A DNA stretch of 64,000 nucleotides from Paenibacillus sp. FSL R5-0766 (GTDB lineage: Bacteria; Bacillota; Bacilli; Paenibacillales; Paenibacillaceae): positions 558,001 to 622,000 of the forward strand of contig NZ_CP150227.1 of NCBI RefSeq assembly GCF_037971845.1, given 5' to 3'. The position numbers were made by a program, and so were the translations under genes. Within the stretch, counting starts at the first letter, position 1. Each line of letters begins with the position of its first letter. The notes below the pieces were generated by a model. The model searched no databases. It was not told the origin of the DNA and saw only the letters and a list, made by a program, of their open reading frames with translations. Shown here piece by piece: positions 17,921 to 28,108 of the stretch.

Positions 17921-19603
17921 ATGTTGTTTGTCGTAACCGCTGAACAGATGAGAGCTGTGGACGAGTATACCATTCATCAGCTCGGTATTCCGGCAGCAAG
18001 TCTAATGGAGAATGCAGGCCGCGCCATAGCCGAGGAAGTGATCAAGCTGTGCCGGGAAGGGCAGGCAGAAGGTCGGCTTGAGGATTCAGGGCAGCTTGGC
18101 TATAGCAGCAAGACCGATGCGAGGCGGGCACACACCGGGCCCGGCGATCGGCAAGGTTATGGTGGCGACATCATCGCCGATCCGGCGCTGGTGATGGAGC
18201 GCCCGGGAGATCAGCAGTGGTACATGCTGATCGGCAAGGGCAATAATGGCGGCGATGGGCTGGTGGCCGCGCGCCATTTGGTTGAAGCTGGGCTTGGCGT
18301 GACATTGGTCTACGCCGATGCCCCTGATGCACTGCGGGGCGAAGCCGCAGTGCAACGGGATGCCGCCGCGAAGCTTGGCATCCCTGCTCTTGTCCACGGG
18401 CGCGAAGCCGTGGACTTCAGACGGTGCACAGGCATCGTGGATGCGCTGCTGGGCACCGGCTCGCGGGGGGCGCCGCGTGGAGCTTACGCGGCGCTGATCG
18501 AGGCGGCGAACGACAGCGGCAAGCCGGTCGTGTCCGCCGATGTGCCGAGCGGGCTGGACGCCGACACCGGAGAGGTGTACGAGCCCTGCATTCAAGCCCG
18601 GGTGACCGTATGCCTCGCGCTGCTTAAGCGCGGGCTGGTGCAGTACCCGGGCGCTTCTGCCGCGGGGCGCATTGTGGTGCGCGCCATCGGCATTCCCGCG
18701 CGGCTTGCGCCAGAGCATGGCCCCTCGGTCCGTCTGCTGACGGACGAGGTGCTGCGCGGTGCGCTGCGCGTGGATACAGGCCGTCTACGGGCACCGGACG
18801 GCCACAAGGGCACCTACGGCCACGTGTTGCTGGCCGCAGGAAGTCTGCCGATGAGCGGCGCTGGCCTGCTCTCGGCCAAAGCCGCGCTGCGCGCAGGCTG
18901 CGGGCTCGCCACATGGGCGCTGCCCGCGGCACTGCTGCCGCATGTCATCGGCACCGTGCCCGAGCTCATGCTCGCTGCCGCCGCCGATGGCGACAGCGGC
19001 GAATGGAACGCGGCTTCCGCCGACGCCGTGCTGCGTCTCGCGGAGAGCCGCGACGTGCTCGCGACCGGCCCCGGCCTTGGCCGCTTCCAGGGCGACACAG
19101 ACTGGCTGCGCCGTCTGTGGCAACATACGGATCGTCCGCTCGTCATCGACGCGGACGCCCTCAACATGCTGGCAGACGCTGGCCCACATGGGCCTCGCGA
19201 CTGGGGCCAGCGAAGTGCGGCGACAATCCTGACGCCGCACCCTGGCGAGATGGGCCGACTGCTGGGCATGTCGACCCCAGAGGTGCAGCGTGACCGCATA
19301 GGACACGCTGCAAAATACGCCCGCGAGCAGGGCATGACCCTTGTGCTCAAGGGAGCACGAACGGTCATCGCAACGCCATCCGGCGAGGCGTACATCAACA
19401 CCACCGGGCACGCCGGCATGGCAACTGGCGGTGCCGGGGACGTATTGACCGGCATCATCGCCGGTCTGCTTGCCCAAGGGCTCAGCGCGGAGCAAGCCGC
19501 CACGTTCGGCGTATATCTCCACGGACAGGCCGCCGAACGCGCAGCCCTGCTGCGCGGTGACCCGTCGTCCCTACTGGCCGGAGATATCATCGACGCACTG
19601 TGA
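17921..19603 (+). CDS. nnr: Fused NAD(P)H-hydrate epimerase / ADP-dependent NAD(P)H-hydrate dehydratase
   Basis: Bifunctional repair enzyme that converts damaged NAD(P)HX back to NAD(P)H. The N-terminal epimerase domain (~1-240) shows EQMRAVDEYTI, GKGNNGGDG and SADVPSGLDADTG. The C-terminal ribokinase-like dehydratase (~265-560) shows GHKGTYGHVLL, TGPGLGR, IDADALNML, LTPHPGEMGRL and GHAGMATGGAGDVLTG. GGGGAGGG precedes ATG 17921. A stretch of about 45 residues (~48-95) in the epimerase domain is longer than usual. The gene turns strikingly GC-rich from about 18200 to its end compared with everything around it, and long antisense open frames there are by-products of that composition. Confidence 0.9.
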   Translation: MLFVVTAEQMRAVDEYTIHQLGIPAASLMENAGRAIAEEVIKLCREGQAEGRLEDSGQLGYSSKTDARRAHTGPGDRQGYGGDIIADPALVMERPGDQQWYMLIGKGNNGGDGLVAARHLVEAGLGVTLVYADAPDALRGEAAVQRDAAAKLGIPALVHGREAVDFRRCTGIVDALLGTGSRGAPRGAYAALIEAANDSGKPVVSADVPSGLDADTGEVYEPCIQARVTVCLALLKRGLVQYPGASAAGRIVVRAIGIPARLAPEHGPSVRLLTDEVLRGALRVDTGRLRAPDGHKGTYGHVLLAAGSLPMSGAGLLSAKAALRAGCGLATWALPAALLPHVIGTVPELMLAAAADGDSGEWNAASADAVLRLAESRDVLATGPGLGRFQGDTDWLRRLWQHTDRPLVIDADALNMLADAGPHGPRDWGQRSAATILTPHPGEMGRLLGMSTPEVQRDRIGHAAKYAREQGMTLVLKGARTVIATPSGEAYINTTGHAGMATGGAGDVLTGIIAGLLAQGLSAEQAATFGVYLHGQAAERAALLRGDPSSLLAGDIIDAL

Positions 19604-19808
19604 GGATGGGGCAGGTGTGGGACAAGCTCGTCAGTGCTCTAACGAATCTTACACACCTTATGCCACGGTATACATGGAGGAGCAAAAGCTAGCTATGATG
19701 AACGTAACCGCAAAAAAATAGCCCTCCATATTGCTGCACATCGTAGGTTAAAATGGACAGTAAGAAGACCACCATTTCAGAGCTACACAGCAAAGGAGAG
19801 CTATCCCT

Positions 19809-20927
19809 ATGAAGTCTACCACAAAATTCATCGGTTTAGATGTATCCAAAGAAAAAATTTCTGTCGCTATTGCTGACGAGGGTCACGACAAGCCCCGGTA
19901 TTACGGTACCATTGCTCATACGGCTGCTGCCTTACGCAAACTCATCAAAGAACTGGGCCCGGCAAGCACCCTGTCGTTTTGTTATGAGGCCGGTCCTACA
20001 GGTTACGAAACCTACCGCTGGATCGAATCGATGGGAGCTGCCTGTGTCGTCATTGCCCCTTCACTCATTCCGAAACGCTCCGGCGATCATGTGAAAACAG
20101 ATCGACGGGATGCCGAGCAACTGGCACGTCTGTTCCGTGCAGGCGAGCTTACACCGATTTACGTTCCAGCACGTGAAGATGAGGCGCTTCGTGAATTGGT
20201 TCGGGCACGCGAATCGGCAAAAGAAGATGCTCACCGGGCTCGTCAACGCGTACTCAAATTTTTATTGCGCCACCAGATCCATCCGCCGGAACATATCAAA
20301 CGTCGCTGGACGAAAAAATATCGCGTATGGCTTGGACAACTGACCTTCCCGAATGTGCCCATGCAGATTGCGTTTACGGAGTACCTTCATGCCATGGACG
20401 AGATCGAGCAACGCATCGGTCGACTGGAAAAAGCCTTGATTGAAGAGGCGGCGACCAGTTCCAAAGCCGATTTGATTCAAATTTTACAGTCTTTGCGTGG
20501 CATTGGATTTCTTACGGCCGTCACGCTTGCTGCGGAGATCGGTTCCTTTGCCCGGTTCCGTTCTCCTGCCCAGCTCATGGCTTACTTGGGCCTGGTTCCA
20601 CGCGAGCATTCGTCTGGAATCCGTACCCAACGAGGCTCGCTCACCAAAGCGGGAAATGGACGATTGCGTCGAACCTTGATTGAATCGGCATGGAGTTACC
20701 GTCATCGGCCTGCGATTAAAGGGGACTTGGCCCGCCGTTTGGAAGGTCTGCCTGCGGACATACAGCTTATTTCATGGAAAGCCCAGGAAAGGCTGCATCG
20801 AAAATTCCGCCGTTTAGTTTATGGATTAAACAAACATAAAAATGTCGCAGTTACCGCCGTAGCCAGGGAACTGACCGGGTTCATTTGGGCGGTCGCCCGA
20901 ACGTTGGAGCTACCGAACGCTCAGTGA
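19809..20927 (+). CDS. IS110 family transposase (DEDD recombinase)
   Basis: 372 residues, full length for the family. The N-terminal RuvC-like domain has the acidic residues in GLDVSKE, YEAGPTGY and KTDRRDAEQLA; the C-terminal Tnp_20 domain has LRGIGFLTAVTLAAEIGSFARFRSPAQLMAYLGLVP and RGSLTKAGNGRLR, including the conserved Ser region used in strand exchange. AAAGGAGAG precedes the ATG. No frameshift or stop, so it could be active. IS110 enzymes are guided by an element-encoded bridge/seek RNA. Confidence 0.95.
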   Translation: MKSTTKFIGLDVSKEKISVAIADEGHDKPRYYGTIAHTAAALRKLIKELGPASTLSFCYEAGPTGYETYRWIESMGAACVVIAPSLIPKRSGDHVKTDRRDAEQLARLFRAGELTPIYVPAREDEALRELVRARESAKEDAHRARQRVLKFLLRHQIHPPEHIKRRWTKKYRVWLGQLTFPNVPMQIAFTEYLHAMDEIEQRIGRLEKALIEEAATSSKADLIQILQSLRGIGFLTAVTLAAEIGSFARFRSPAQLMAYLGLVPREHSSGIRTQRGSLTKAGNGRLRRTLIESAWSYRHRPAIKGDLARRLEGLPADIQLISWKAQERLHRKFRRLVYGLNKHKNVAVTAVARELTGFIWAVARTLELPNAQ

Positions 20928-21240
20928 TCTGTTTTTCATCTTGAAGAGACGGATGGTTTAAAAGGAAAAAGGGAAAACCCGGAGCCTTAGGCCCGGGAGT
21001 TCATGGAAGGTTCAGGAGAGAATATACGAGGTTCGTTTGCACTAGGCTTTTATTGGGCTGAACGTGCGTGGCTAGCTTGTAACAGCTCTCCTTGACGAAG
21101 GCATACCATGTGGTAACCAACCCACGGATAGCAGCGTGCCAACCGTCGCTCGCATATGGACTCCCGCGCTTAGGGCTTCGGAGAAAAGCAGCATGTGGTG
21201 CTGGGTTTGACAAAAACGTTCATAGCAACGAACCTTATCC
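20928..21240 (+). ncRNA. Candidate bridge (seek) RNA region of the IS110 element
   Basis: The non-coding 3' flank of the transposase is much longer than the 5' flank and shows several hairpins: CCCGG-AGCCTTAGG-CCGGG near 20980, AGCT-TGTAAC-AGCT near 21080, and CCATGTGG followed by CCCACGG near 21108-21128. A long structured 3' end is where IS1111-group members of IS110 encode their guide RNA. The RNA ends and guide loops cannot be defined by eye. Confidence 0.4.
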
Positions 21241-21476
21241 ACGTTATTTCTGTGTATTTCAGAGAATATACCTGTAAAACCAGGCTGAATTAGGGAATAG
21301 AATGCCTGAAATTCGTTAGTTTTTAGAATCTGCAATTAGTGGCCTAATAAGGTTTGCTCAGTTTGTTAAACGTTTGGATCTGAAACGCTGATACCTTGTT
21401 ATCAACTTTCGTGTCTGCTTACCGTCTTGCGCGTGCCATGGGAACGATGATTAGATGAAACAATGATTAGTTACTG

Positions 21477-21521
21477 AAAAGGGGAGCCCTGTCATGATTC
21501 ATGACGGAGACTCCCCTTTAT
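21477..21521. terminator. Terminator downstream of the chemoreceptor operon
   Basis: AAAAGGGGAG (21477-21486) pairs with CTCCCCTTTA (21511-21520) around an inner GTCATG/CATGAC stem. The A and T flanks let it work on either strand; it most likely ends the leftward mcp transcript. Confidence 0.65.
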
Positions 21522-21652
21522 TTGTTTGTATGTTAACGCTACCTGATCCTGGCTCGCCTATAACCTGCCCATAACTTGCCTATAATCTGCATCTAACCTG
21601 CATCTCAACGACATCCGAACTACGCCCGGTCCGAATTCTCCCGATATCTTGA

Positions 21653-23305
21653 TTACAACCGGAAACGCAGCAGTTCCTGATGCATCTCTGCACTGATATC
21701 ACGCAATGACTTCACCTTGATACTTGCATCAGCGAAGGAACGTTGTTGTTCCGACGTGGAGGCGGTAATCTCTTCACTGCTGGCAGCCGACTGCTCGGTG
21801 ATGGCACTGATATTTTCGATGGCCTGTTGCACCTGTGTACTGAGTTCATTGGATTGTTGCATGTCCTCAGCAAGCTGATGGATACCCGTACTAATGCGCT
21901 CCACACTTTCACGAATAGCAGAGAAGGATTCGCGAGTCTGGCCAGTGGCTTGTTCCTGTTCGCCGAATAGCTGCATGCTCTGTGCTACAGAGTTCTTCAC
22001 CTTGTCCATGGAGGTGGTGATCTCGCCCACAGCCGCATAGATATGTTTGACCGATTGCGCAGATTGTTCGGCGAGTTTGTTCACCTCGCCGGCAACAACA
22101 GCGAAGCCACGTCCGGCTTCTCCAGCGCGAGCAGCCTCTATGGAGGCATTTAACGAGAGCATGGTCGTTTGTTTGGCAATCTCCGATACGTATGCCGTCA
22201 TCGTAGTGATTCGAACCGCACTTTCTTCCAGTTCCCGCACCGTTTGTTCCACCTCGGACATCGCCAGACGATTCACTTCGGCCAGGCGGAGTTGCTCTGC
22301 TACAGCCTTATTACCTTCCTCAACGGTAGTTAATACTTCACGTCCATCGATCACCGATTGGGAAGTGGCCTCCAGATTGCTATTGAAGGTAGACTGCATT
22401 TTGTCCACAACCATCACCGTTTCACTCAGATCCTCGGCAATCTTTTGACTGCCAATCGACAGTTCCTCCGTGGTGCGGGATACTTGCTGTACGATCGCTT
22501 GGGCTGTATCATTGCCACGGTCAATATCTTGTGCCATCAGATCGACACGATGACCCGCCGCACCAATCGATTGAATAATGCCGCGGATATTATGAGTCAT
22601 GATACCGAAGGAGCGACTCAGGTCATCGAGTTCATCTTTGCCCCGAGCTTCCGGTAATTGTCCGGTCAGGTCCCCGTCCGCAATTTGTCCAGCGGCGTCT
22701 TTGAGTGTTCGAATACGTTTGGCGATCTGACGTGAAGTATACATATTAAACAGCATTACGGCGACAAGCAATACGATGGCTCCTACCAGAGCGGTTTGCC
22801 ACGTTTGCTGAATGTCATGTTCCAAATCGACGGTGTATTGATCATAACGATCCCGAGTCATCTCATCTAACGAATAGATATCATTCTGTATGCCCCGAAC
22901 CCGAGTGCTGTAACGTTTCGCTTCCGCACTGTTCATCTCGCTCATCGCTTCGGTGGCTCCCTGGTTGAGAGCTTCTAATTTTGTCTCGATGGACTGAATG
23001 AGTTGTAACTGCTGATCTGTTTCGAGCAATCCGTCCGTAAGCTCCTGAATCATCGTTTGACCTTCATCCAGCAAGCGAAGTACGGCGTCCTGGTTTCCTG
23101 CTGTCATGGAGAATGAGTAGACATCCAGCGCTTGTTGGGTCTGAATCTGATTGGCATTCAGTTCACTCACCTTGAGCATGGCAGGTACCAGATTTTGATT
23201 TTTGGCATTCATACCGAGCAATTGCATGATAATATAAGCGACTAGCACAAGGCATAGAAGCAGTGAAATTAGAGCATTAAGTATCAGTTTTCCCTGTAGT
23301 TTCAT
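21653..23305 (-). CDS. Methyl-accepting chemotaxis protein
   Basis: 550 residues: membrane helix ~8-30, extracellular four-helix-bundle sensor (~35-190), second membrane helix ~192-210, HAMP (~212-265) and a cytoplasmic signalling domain whose hairpin tip carries [33 protein letters not shown]. It directs CheA kinase activity. It begins 26 bp after a BMP-family lipoprotein gene on the same strand, so the two form an operon and the lipoprotein may present its ligand to this receptor. Confidence 0.9.
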   Translation of the reverse strand: MKLQGKLILNALISLLLCLVLVAYIIMQLLGMNAKNQNLVPAMLKVSELNANQIQTQQALDVYSFSMTAGNQDAVLRLLDEGQTMIQELTDGLLETDQQLQLIQSIETKLEALNQGATEAMSEMNSAEAKRYSTRVRGIQNDIYSLDEMTRDRYDQYTVDLEHDIQQTWQTALVGAIVLLVAVMLFNMYTSRQIAKRIRTLKDAAGQIADGDLTGQLPEARGKDELDDLSRSFGIMTHNIRGIIQSIGAAGHRVDLMAQDIDRGNDTAQAIVQQVSRTTEELSIGSQKIAEDLSETVMVVDKMQSTFNSNLEATSQSVIDGREVLTTVEEGNKAVAEQLRLAEVNRLAMSEVEQTVRELEESAVRITTMTAYVSEIAKQTTMLSLNASIEAARAGEAGRGFAVVAGEVNKLAEQSAQSVKHIYAAVGEITTSMDKVKNSVAQSMQLFGEQEQATGQTRESFSAIRESVERISTGIHQLAEDMQQSNELSTQVQQAIENISAITEQSAASSEEITASTSEQQRSFADASIKVKSLRDISAEMHQELLRFRL

Positions 23306-23331
23306 GTGCGTACCTCCTTGTATCCGATGGG

Positions 23332-24339
23332 TTATTGATCAAGCGTAATTTTGATTTGACCGGAAGAGATCTTAGCCTTCAGATCTTCGAAGGTTTGCTG
23401 TTGTTCATCACTGAGCGTGATATTATGTAGAGCAGTCAGACCCACGGCGTTCTCCGCCAGCCCCTCCACGATTTCCTTTTGAGGGAAGGTATGATTGTTT
23501 TGAACAAACGTGTTAACGGCATTATAGATAGAGACATCCACATTTTTCAGCATGGACGTAAGAATGGATTTTTCCGCCAAAAAGAATTGATCGGTATCTA
23601 CACCGATGGCGTATTTCCCTAATTTCTGAATCTCCGTCAGTGCGCCTACGCCTGTGAGACCAGCAGCAACGTAGATCACGTCAGCGCCCTTTTCCTGAAT
23701 CATCTGTGTAGCCAATTGTTCACCGAGATCGGCATCACCGAAGTCCCCTGCGTAGACGACATCAACGCTTGCATTCGGCTTGACAGCCAGAACACCTTGT
23801 TTAAAACCCTGCTCGAAATTACGAAGGACTGGTATCTCTATTCCACCAAGGAAGCCGACATGATCTTCCGTTGAAGCCATAGCGGCAATAACACCTGCCA
23901 GATAACTTCCTTCTTCCGCCCGGAATGAAATGGAGGCGATGTTAGGCAGTTCGGACTGACTGTCAATCATGAGGAACTGCTGGTCAGGATACTTGGTTGC
24001 AACTTTCTCCATATCCGCTTGGACAGCATCACTCAGGCCGATAACCAGATCGAATTTGGCTTCCGCAAACTCTTCAAATGCAGCTTCGGCATTGTCGCCC
24101 GGTTCACGATAGTCAAAGACAATGCTTTTCTCATTTCTGGCCTGAACCAGTCCATCAAAAGCAGCATCATTAAAAGAACGGTCACCCAGACCGACTTCCG
24201 TAAGTACGATTCCAACCTTCGTTCTTGTGTCTGTTGCTGTTGTTGTATTATTGGCCGAACATGCCCCCAGGATCAGTACCGTCAGGATCATCATTAGGGT
24301 GAGACCTAGACCTGCGCGTCTGTTCTTGTTTGTTTTCAT
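23332..24339 (-). CDS. BMP-family (nucleoside-type) substrate-binding lipoprotein
   Basis: 335 residues. Lipoprotein signal with lipobox LGAC, then a periplasmic-binding fold of the Med/TmpC/BmpA family ([44 protein letters not shown]). Family members bind nucleosides or related compounds. ATG 24339 is preceded by GAGGG; an upstream in-frame start at 24423 would place 28 extra residues before the signal peptide. No ABC permease or ATPase lies nearby; instead a chemoreceptor gene follows at once, suggesting a sensing rather than uptake role. Confidence 0.85.
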   Translation of the reverse strand: MKTNKNRRAGLGLTLMMILTVLILGACSANNTTTATDTRTKVGIVLTEVGLGDRSFNDAAFDGLVQARNEKSIVFDYREPGDNAEAAFEEFAEAKFDLVIGLSDAVQADMEKVATKYPDQQFLMIDSQSELPNIASISFRAEEGSYLAGVIAAMASTEDHVGFLGGIEIPVLRNFEQGFKQGVLAVKPNASVDVVYAGDFGDADLGEQLATQMIQEKGADVIYVAAGLTGVGALTEIQKLGKYAIGVDTDQFFLAEKSILTSMLKNVDVSIYNAVNTFVQNNHTFPQKEIVEGLAENAVGLTALHNITLSDEQQQTFEDLKAKISSGQIKITLDQ

Positions 24340-24601
24340 GTGTGTTACCCTCATTTCTGTAGTCGCATTTTTCTGTTTTGCATGGTTCCTTAGCTCCAGG
24401 GAATGACGTGTACATGATGACACGTATGGTGAGGATTTCCCTTTATCTATATCGGTCAGAACGGCACTGTGATTTATGGTATGTAGTGAAAATTTACGAA
24501 AAAATAAGTATTTTTCATGAATTACACATTATTTTTACATTTCTCTGGTTAAAAGGGTACATAAATATCTACAGTATGTTGTTTACTGATGTTAGAAGTC
24601 G

Positions 24602-24649
24602 AAAAAAAGGCACAAGAGAGATGACATGAATCATCTCTCTTGTGCCTTA
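24602..24649 (-). terminator. Terminator after gamma-glutamyltransferase
   Basis: A perfect 17-bp stem (AGGCACAAGAGAGATGA and its complement) around a 6-nt loop, with seven T residues following on the minus strand. The rest of 24340-24707 shows no gene; it should hold the promoter of the BMP-chemoreceptor operon, but I found no convincing pair of boxes. Confidence 0.9.
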
Positions 24650-24707
24650 AAATTTCACCCTATACGGATGATAAGGTGATCATCCTATTATAAAAATGAC
24701 GTGAGTT

Positions 24708-26318
24708 TTACCAAGCCGCAATCGAGCCATCCGCTCGGGTTTCCGTACCCCCGCATAATACGCTAGTGTCCGGGTTGCGCCAGATGATCTGACCGCGTCC
24801 AAACTGGGATGGATCAACTGCCACTTGAATATCATGTCCTTTGCGGGCGAGTGCCTGAGCGATATGCTGCGGGAAACCCGGTTCCACGAGAATTGTTTTG
24901 CCCTTCGTCCACTGCCAGCGCGGAGAATCCAAGGCGGCCTGTGGGTTCAGATGATAATCGATCGTATTCATGACCACCTGCACATGACCCTGCGGTTGCA
25001 TGAAACCACCCATGACACCGAATGGCCCCACCGCTTCGCTGCCGCGGGTGAGGAACCCCGGAATGATCGTGTGATACGTTCGTTTGCCTGGCACCAGGGC
25101 GTTGGCATGATTAGGGTCCAGTGAGAAGTTATGTCCACGATTCTGCAAAGCAATGCCTGTCCCCGGAACAACCAATCCAGAGCCGAAGCCCATATAGTTA
25201 CTCTGGATAAACGAAACCATGTTGCCTTCACCATCCGCCGTAGCCAGATAGACCGTTCCACTTGCTCGTGGATCACCTGCCTCAGGTGCACGTGCGGTAT
25301 CACCAATGAGTTTGCGCCGTTCATCCGCGTATGCTTCAGACAGCAGTTCCTTCACCGTTACACCCATTTTGCGTTCTTCGGTAATATATTTCTCCCCATC
25401 TGCAAATGCCAGCTTCATGGCTTCAAGTTGCTGATGATATGCCTGAACAGATTCTTTCTCGTCGAATGTGTAACCTTTCAACAGATTAAGCGCCGCGAGA
25501 GCAATCAGTCCTTGTCCATTCGGCGGAATCTCCCATACATCGTATCCGCGATAGGAGACGGAGATGGGATCAACCCACTCCGGCTGAAAAGCCTTCAGAT
25601 CTTCGCGAGTCAGATAACCACCGTGTTCTGCCATAAAGGAATGAATACACTCTGCCAGTTCTCCTTCGTAAAAGTCTCGCGCTTCGCTCTCGCCAATCTG
25701 GCGCAAAGTCGCCGCATGATCCGGCGAGCGCCACATCTCTCCAGCTGCGGGAACACGCCCGCCTGGAGCAAATGTCTCAAACCACGCACGCCCTGCCTTC
25801 GCATCGCCCTGGCGTGCATAGATCTCGGCTGCCCTTGCCCAGTGGCGGGCCAGCCCAGGCGCAAGCGGATAACCTTCCTCCGCATAGCGGATGGCCGGTT
25901 CCAGCGCTTCCGCCAGCGTGAGCCGCCCGAAACGGCGGCTCAGCTCGGCCCAACCCGCCGGTGCGCCAGGCACCGTCACCGGAACAACTCCAAGCTTCGG
26001 CATCTCCGTATGGCCTGCCGCTTGAAGCGCCTCAATGGATATGCCCTGAGGCGCAGGGCCGCTGGCATTCAGGCCATGCAGTTTGCCCTCGGTCCAGACG
26101 AGGGCAAAAGCATCGCCACCAATGCCATTGGACGTGGGCTCCAGCACCGTCAGCGCTGCAGCAGTTGCAATGGCGGCGTCAATGGCATTGCCGCCTTTTT
26201 TCAATACATCCAGACCTGCTTGTGCAGCCAGTGGCTGTGACGTGGCGACCATGCCTTGTTTGGCATACACGGGCACGCGGTAAGAGGGGTACGGTTGGTA
26301 GAGTGGATCGAAGTTCAT
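24708..26318 (-). CDS. Gamma-glutamyltransferase-like hydrolase (YwrD type)
   Basis: 536 residues. N-terminal nucleophile hydrolase of the GGT family; the autoprocessing Thr is Thr355 in ASGTVYLATADGEGNMVS. Other family marks are GNAIDAAIATAAALTVLEPTSNGIGGDAF and the C-terminal PRWQW. There is no signal peptide, unlike secreted glutathione hydrolases, which fits the cytoplasmic YwrD subgroup. ATG 26318 has AAGGAG about 12 nt upstream; the in-frame start at 26372 is less likely. Monocistronic with a strong terminator. Confidence 0.88.
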   Translation of the reverse strand: MNFDPLYQPYPSYRVPVYAKQGMVATSQPLAAQAGLDVLKKGGNAIDAAIATAAALTVLEPTSNGIGGDAFALVWTEGKLHGLNASGPAPQGISIEALQAAGHTEMPKLGVVPVTVPGAPAGWAELSRRFGRLTLAEALEPAIRYAEEGYPLAPGLARHWARAAEIYARQGDAKAGRAWFETFAPGGRVPAAGEMWRSPDHAATLRQIGESEARDFYEGELAECIHSFMAEHGGYLTREDLKAFQPEWVDPISVSYRGYDVWEIPPNGQGLIALAALNLLKGYTFDEKESVQAYHQQLEAMKLAFADGEKYITEERKMGVTVKELLSEAYADERRKLIGDTARAPEAGDPRASGTVYLATADGEGNMVSFIQSNYMGFGSGLVVPGTGIALQNRGHNFSLDPNHANALVPGKRTYHTIIPGFLTRGSEAVGPFGVMGGFMQPQGHVQVVMNTIDYHLNPQAALDSPRWQWTKGKTILVEPGFPQHIAQALARKGHDIQVAVDPSQFGRGQIIWRNPDTSVLCGGTETRADGSIAAW

Positions 26319-26500
26319 CAGGTTGTTCAGCTCCTTGTCGCAAGATGTCAGGCTCCGGCATAACCGGATCATACTCCTAACCTTCTTCGCAACCGAACAA
26401 CCGATATCCTGTCACACTTCCCAAATCCAACCTGACATCAGCAGCACATCGTTCAGATATGTTTTTACCAAGCGGAGTAACATCAGTTAACGATATCACC

Positions 26501-27400
26501 CTAAGTTGTTACCATATCGCCGCCATTTACATGAATGCATTCACCTGTGACGTAGGACGAATCGCGGGAGGCGAGATAAACGTAAGCTGCCGCCAGTTCG
26601 TAAGGCTGACCAGCCCGACCCATAGGCGTATCTGTTCCAAATACCTGCACATCCTCCGCGGAGAAACTGGCAGGAATGAGCGGTGTCCAGATGGGTCCCG
26701 GGGCGACGGAATTTACACGAATCCCTTGCGCAGCGAGCGATTGGGCGAGTACACGAGTCAGCGATACGACAGCTCCTTTGGTGGAGGAATAATCGATTAA
26801 CTGGATGTTACCTTTGTATGCCGTAATGGAAGCCGTATTAATAATGGAGGCACCTCTGCACAGATGGGGGAGAGCGGCCTGGATCAGAAAGAAATAGGCG
26901 AACACGTTCGTCTGGAAGGTGTGATACAGCTGCTCTTCCGTAATATCAACAATGCTTGGCTGCACATACTGTACGCCATGGTTGTTAACCAGAATATCGA
27001 TCTTCCCGTACGTTTCCATCGTTGTGCGAATGACGGCTTCACAGTTTTTCTTTAAGCGGAGATCAATTTCAATTAACAGACAGCGCTGTCCCAGTTCTTC
27101 GATCCGTTCACGAGTCCTTTCGGCATCTGTCCGTTCATATAGATAAGCAATGACTATATCTGCCCCTTCTTTCGCAAAAGCGATAGCAGCCGCCCGGCCG
27201 ATTCCACTGTCACCACCCGTAATAATGGCAACTTTACCTTGGAGTTTGCAGCTGCCGATATAGGCAGGATCTTCACTGATCGGTTCAGGCACCATCAGAG
27301 TTTCCAGACCGGGTTGCTGGTCCTGATGCTGGGGTGGAAAGGCCAGCTTTTGCGCCTTGCATACCGTTTTCTCACCATAAAAAGGATAGACAGGATTCAT
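26501..27400 (-). CDS. Short-chain dehydrogenase/reductase, general-stress YdaD/YhdF type
   Basis: 299 residues. NAD(P)-dependent oxidoreductase with TGGDSGIG cofactor loop, NNHG, catalytic Ser in NTASITAY, and YSSTK (Tyr, Lys). The ~45-residue N-terminal extension and the ending VNGGDMVTT match the Bacillus general-stress dehydrogenases. GAGGAGG precedes ATG 27400 on the minus strand. It diverges from fosB. Upstream, CGAACGTTCATT at 27418-27429 also occurs in the promoter at 113-124, possibly a shared regulator site. Confidence 0.88.
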   Translation of the reverse strand: MNPVYPFYGEKTVCKAQKLAFPPQHQDQQPGLETLMVPEPISEDPAYIGSCKLQGKVAIITGGDSGIGRAAAIAFAKEGADIVIAYLYERTDAERTRERIEELGQRCLLIEIDLRLKKNCEAVIRTTMETYGKIDILVNNHGVQYVQPSIVDITEEQLYHTFQTNVFAYFFLIQAALPHLCRGASIINTASITAYKGNIQLIDYSSTKGAVVSLTRVLAQSLAAQGIRVNSVAPGPIWTPLIPASFSAEDVQVFGTDTPMGRAGQPYELAAAYVYLASRDSSYVTGECIHVNGGDMVTT

Positions 27401-27557
27401 TCGCTTTACATCCTCCTCGAACGTTCATTGATACGGATAACCTATGCATTCGCCCAGAAGAAGGTGCGGGAGGGAACAGCAGAGCGGTTGTTTTTATTGC
27501 ACAGAATATACCATAATAAGGATAGATCCTTAAATCGATGGAGGTGTCAGGAGCCAC

Positions 27558-27977
27558 ATGAATATTCAGGGAATTAATCATTTGTGCTTTTCCGTATCCA
27601 ATCTGGAGCGGGCCATTACCTTTTATGAGCAGGCTCTCGGTGCCCGAATTCAGGTGAAAGGACGCAAACTGGCTTATTTTGAGCTGGCCGGTCTGTGGAT
27701 TGCCCTGAATCAGGAGGATGTTATTCGCAACTATACGGAACGAACCTATACCCATATTGCATTTACCGTTACAGAAGAGGAGTTCGACGCGTCTGTGCAG
27801 CAGCTGCGAGCAGCGGGGGCAGACATTCTTCCCGGAAGGCCAAGAGATCCGCGGGATGCATTATCCGTTTATTTCACCGATCCGGATGGTCATTTGTTTG
27901 AACTGCATACAGGTACGATGAAGCAAAGGCTGGATTATTATCGCGAAGACAAAGATCATATGACCTTTTATACATGA
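27558..27977 (+). CDS. fosB: Metallothiol transferase FosB (fosfomycin resistance)
   Basis: 139 residues, the usual FosB length. Vicinal-oxygen-chelate enzyme that opens the fosfomycin epoxide with bacillithiol or cysteine. The metal ligands are His8 (INHLCFSVSNLE), His66 (YTHIAF) and Glu115 (HLFELHTGT), and the ending DYYREDKDHMTFY is characteristic. A GGAGG/AGGAG site precedes the ATG. Fosfomycin is itself a phosphonate, and a separate phosphonate-type operon lies 20 kb downstream, but chromosomal fosB is common in Bacillales, so the link is uncertain. Confidence 0.93.
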   Translation: MNIQGINHLCFSVSNLERAITFYEQALGARIQVKGRKLAYFELAGLWIALNQEDVIRNYTERTYTHIAFTVTEEEFDASVQQLRAAGADILPGRPRDPRDALSVYFTDPDGHLFELHTGTMKQRLDYYREDKDHMTFYT

Positions 27978-28108
27978 GTTTCATGTGCAAGTAGAGGTAA
28001 ATGGTAATTAACGTATTTAAAGTCATTGCAATTATCCGTACAATACATCTTAGGTTCGCTGAAGTGTACACGGTATGTTCGGCTGCCAAACCATATGCAC
28101 AAGGAGAG

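Larger units (their letters stand above)
19725..21250 (+). mobile_element. IS110-family insertion sequence (boundaries approximate)
   Basis: The element is defined by its intact transposase (19809-20927) and long non-coding flanks, with about 80 bp upstream and 300 bp or more of structured sequence downstream. No terminal inverted repeats or target duplication were visible, which is normal for IS110-type elements, so the ends are estimates: the left near an inverted repeat ATGGAGG/CCTCCAT (19673-19679, 19722-19728), the right where AT-rich sequence resumes. It stands between the nnr gene and the chemoreceptor operon. Confidence 0.7.

Noticed and set aside
18785..19590. Two long antisense open frames in the nnr gene
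   Set aside because: They arise from the high GC content of the real gene and have biased Arg/Ala/Cys-rich translations.
25131..26240. Long open frame opposite the gamma-glutamyltransferase gene
   Set aside because: No ribosome binding site and low-complexity, Arg/Cys-rich translation; it mirrors a clear GGT gene with catalytic motifs.
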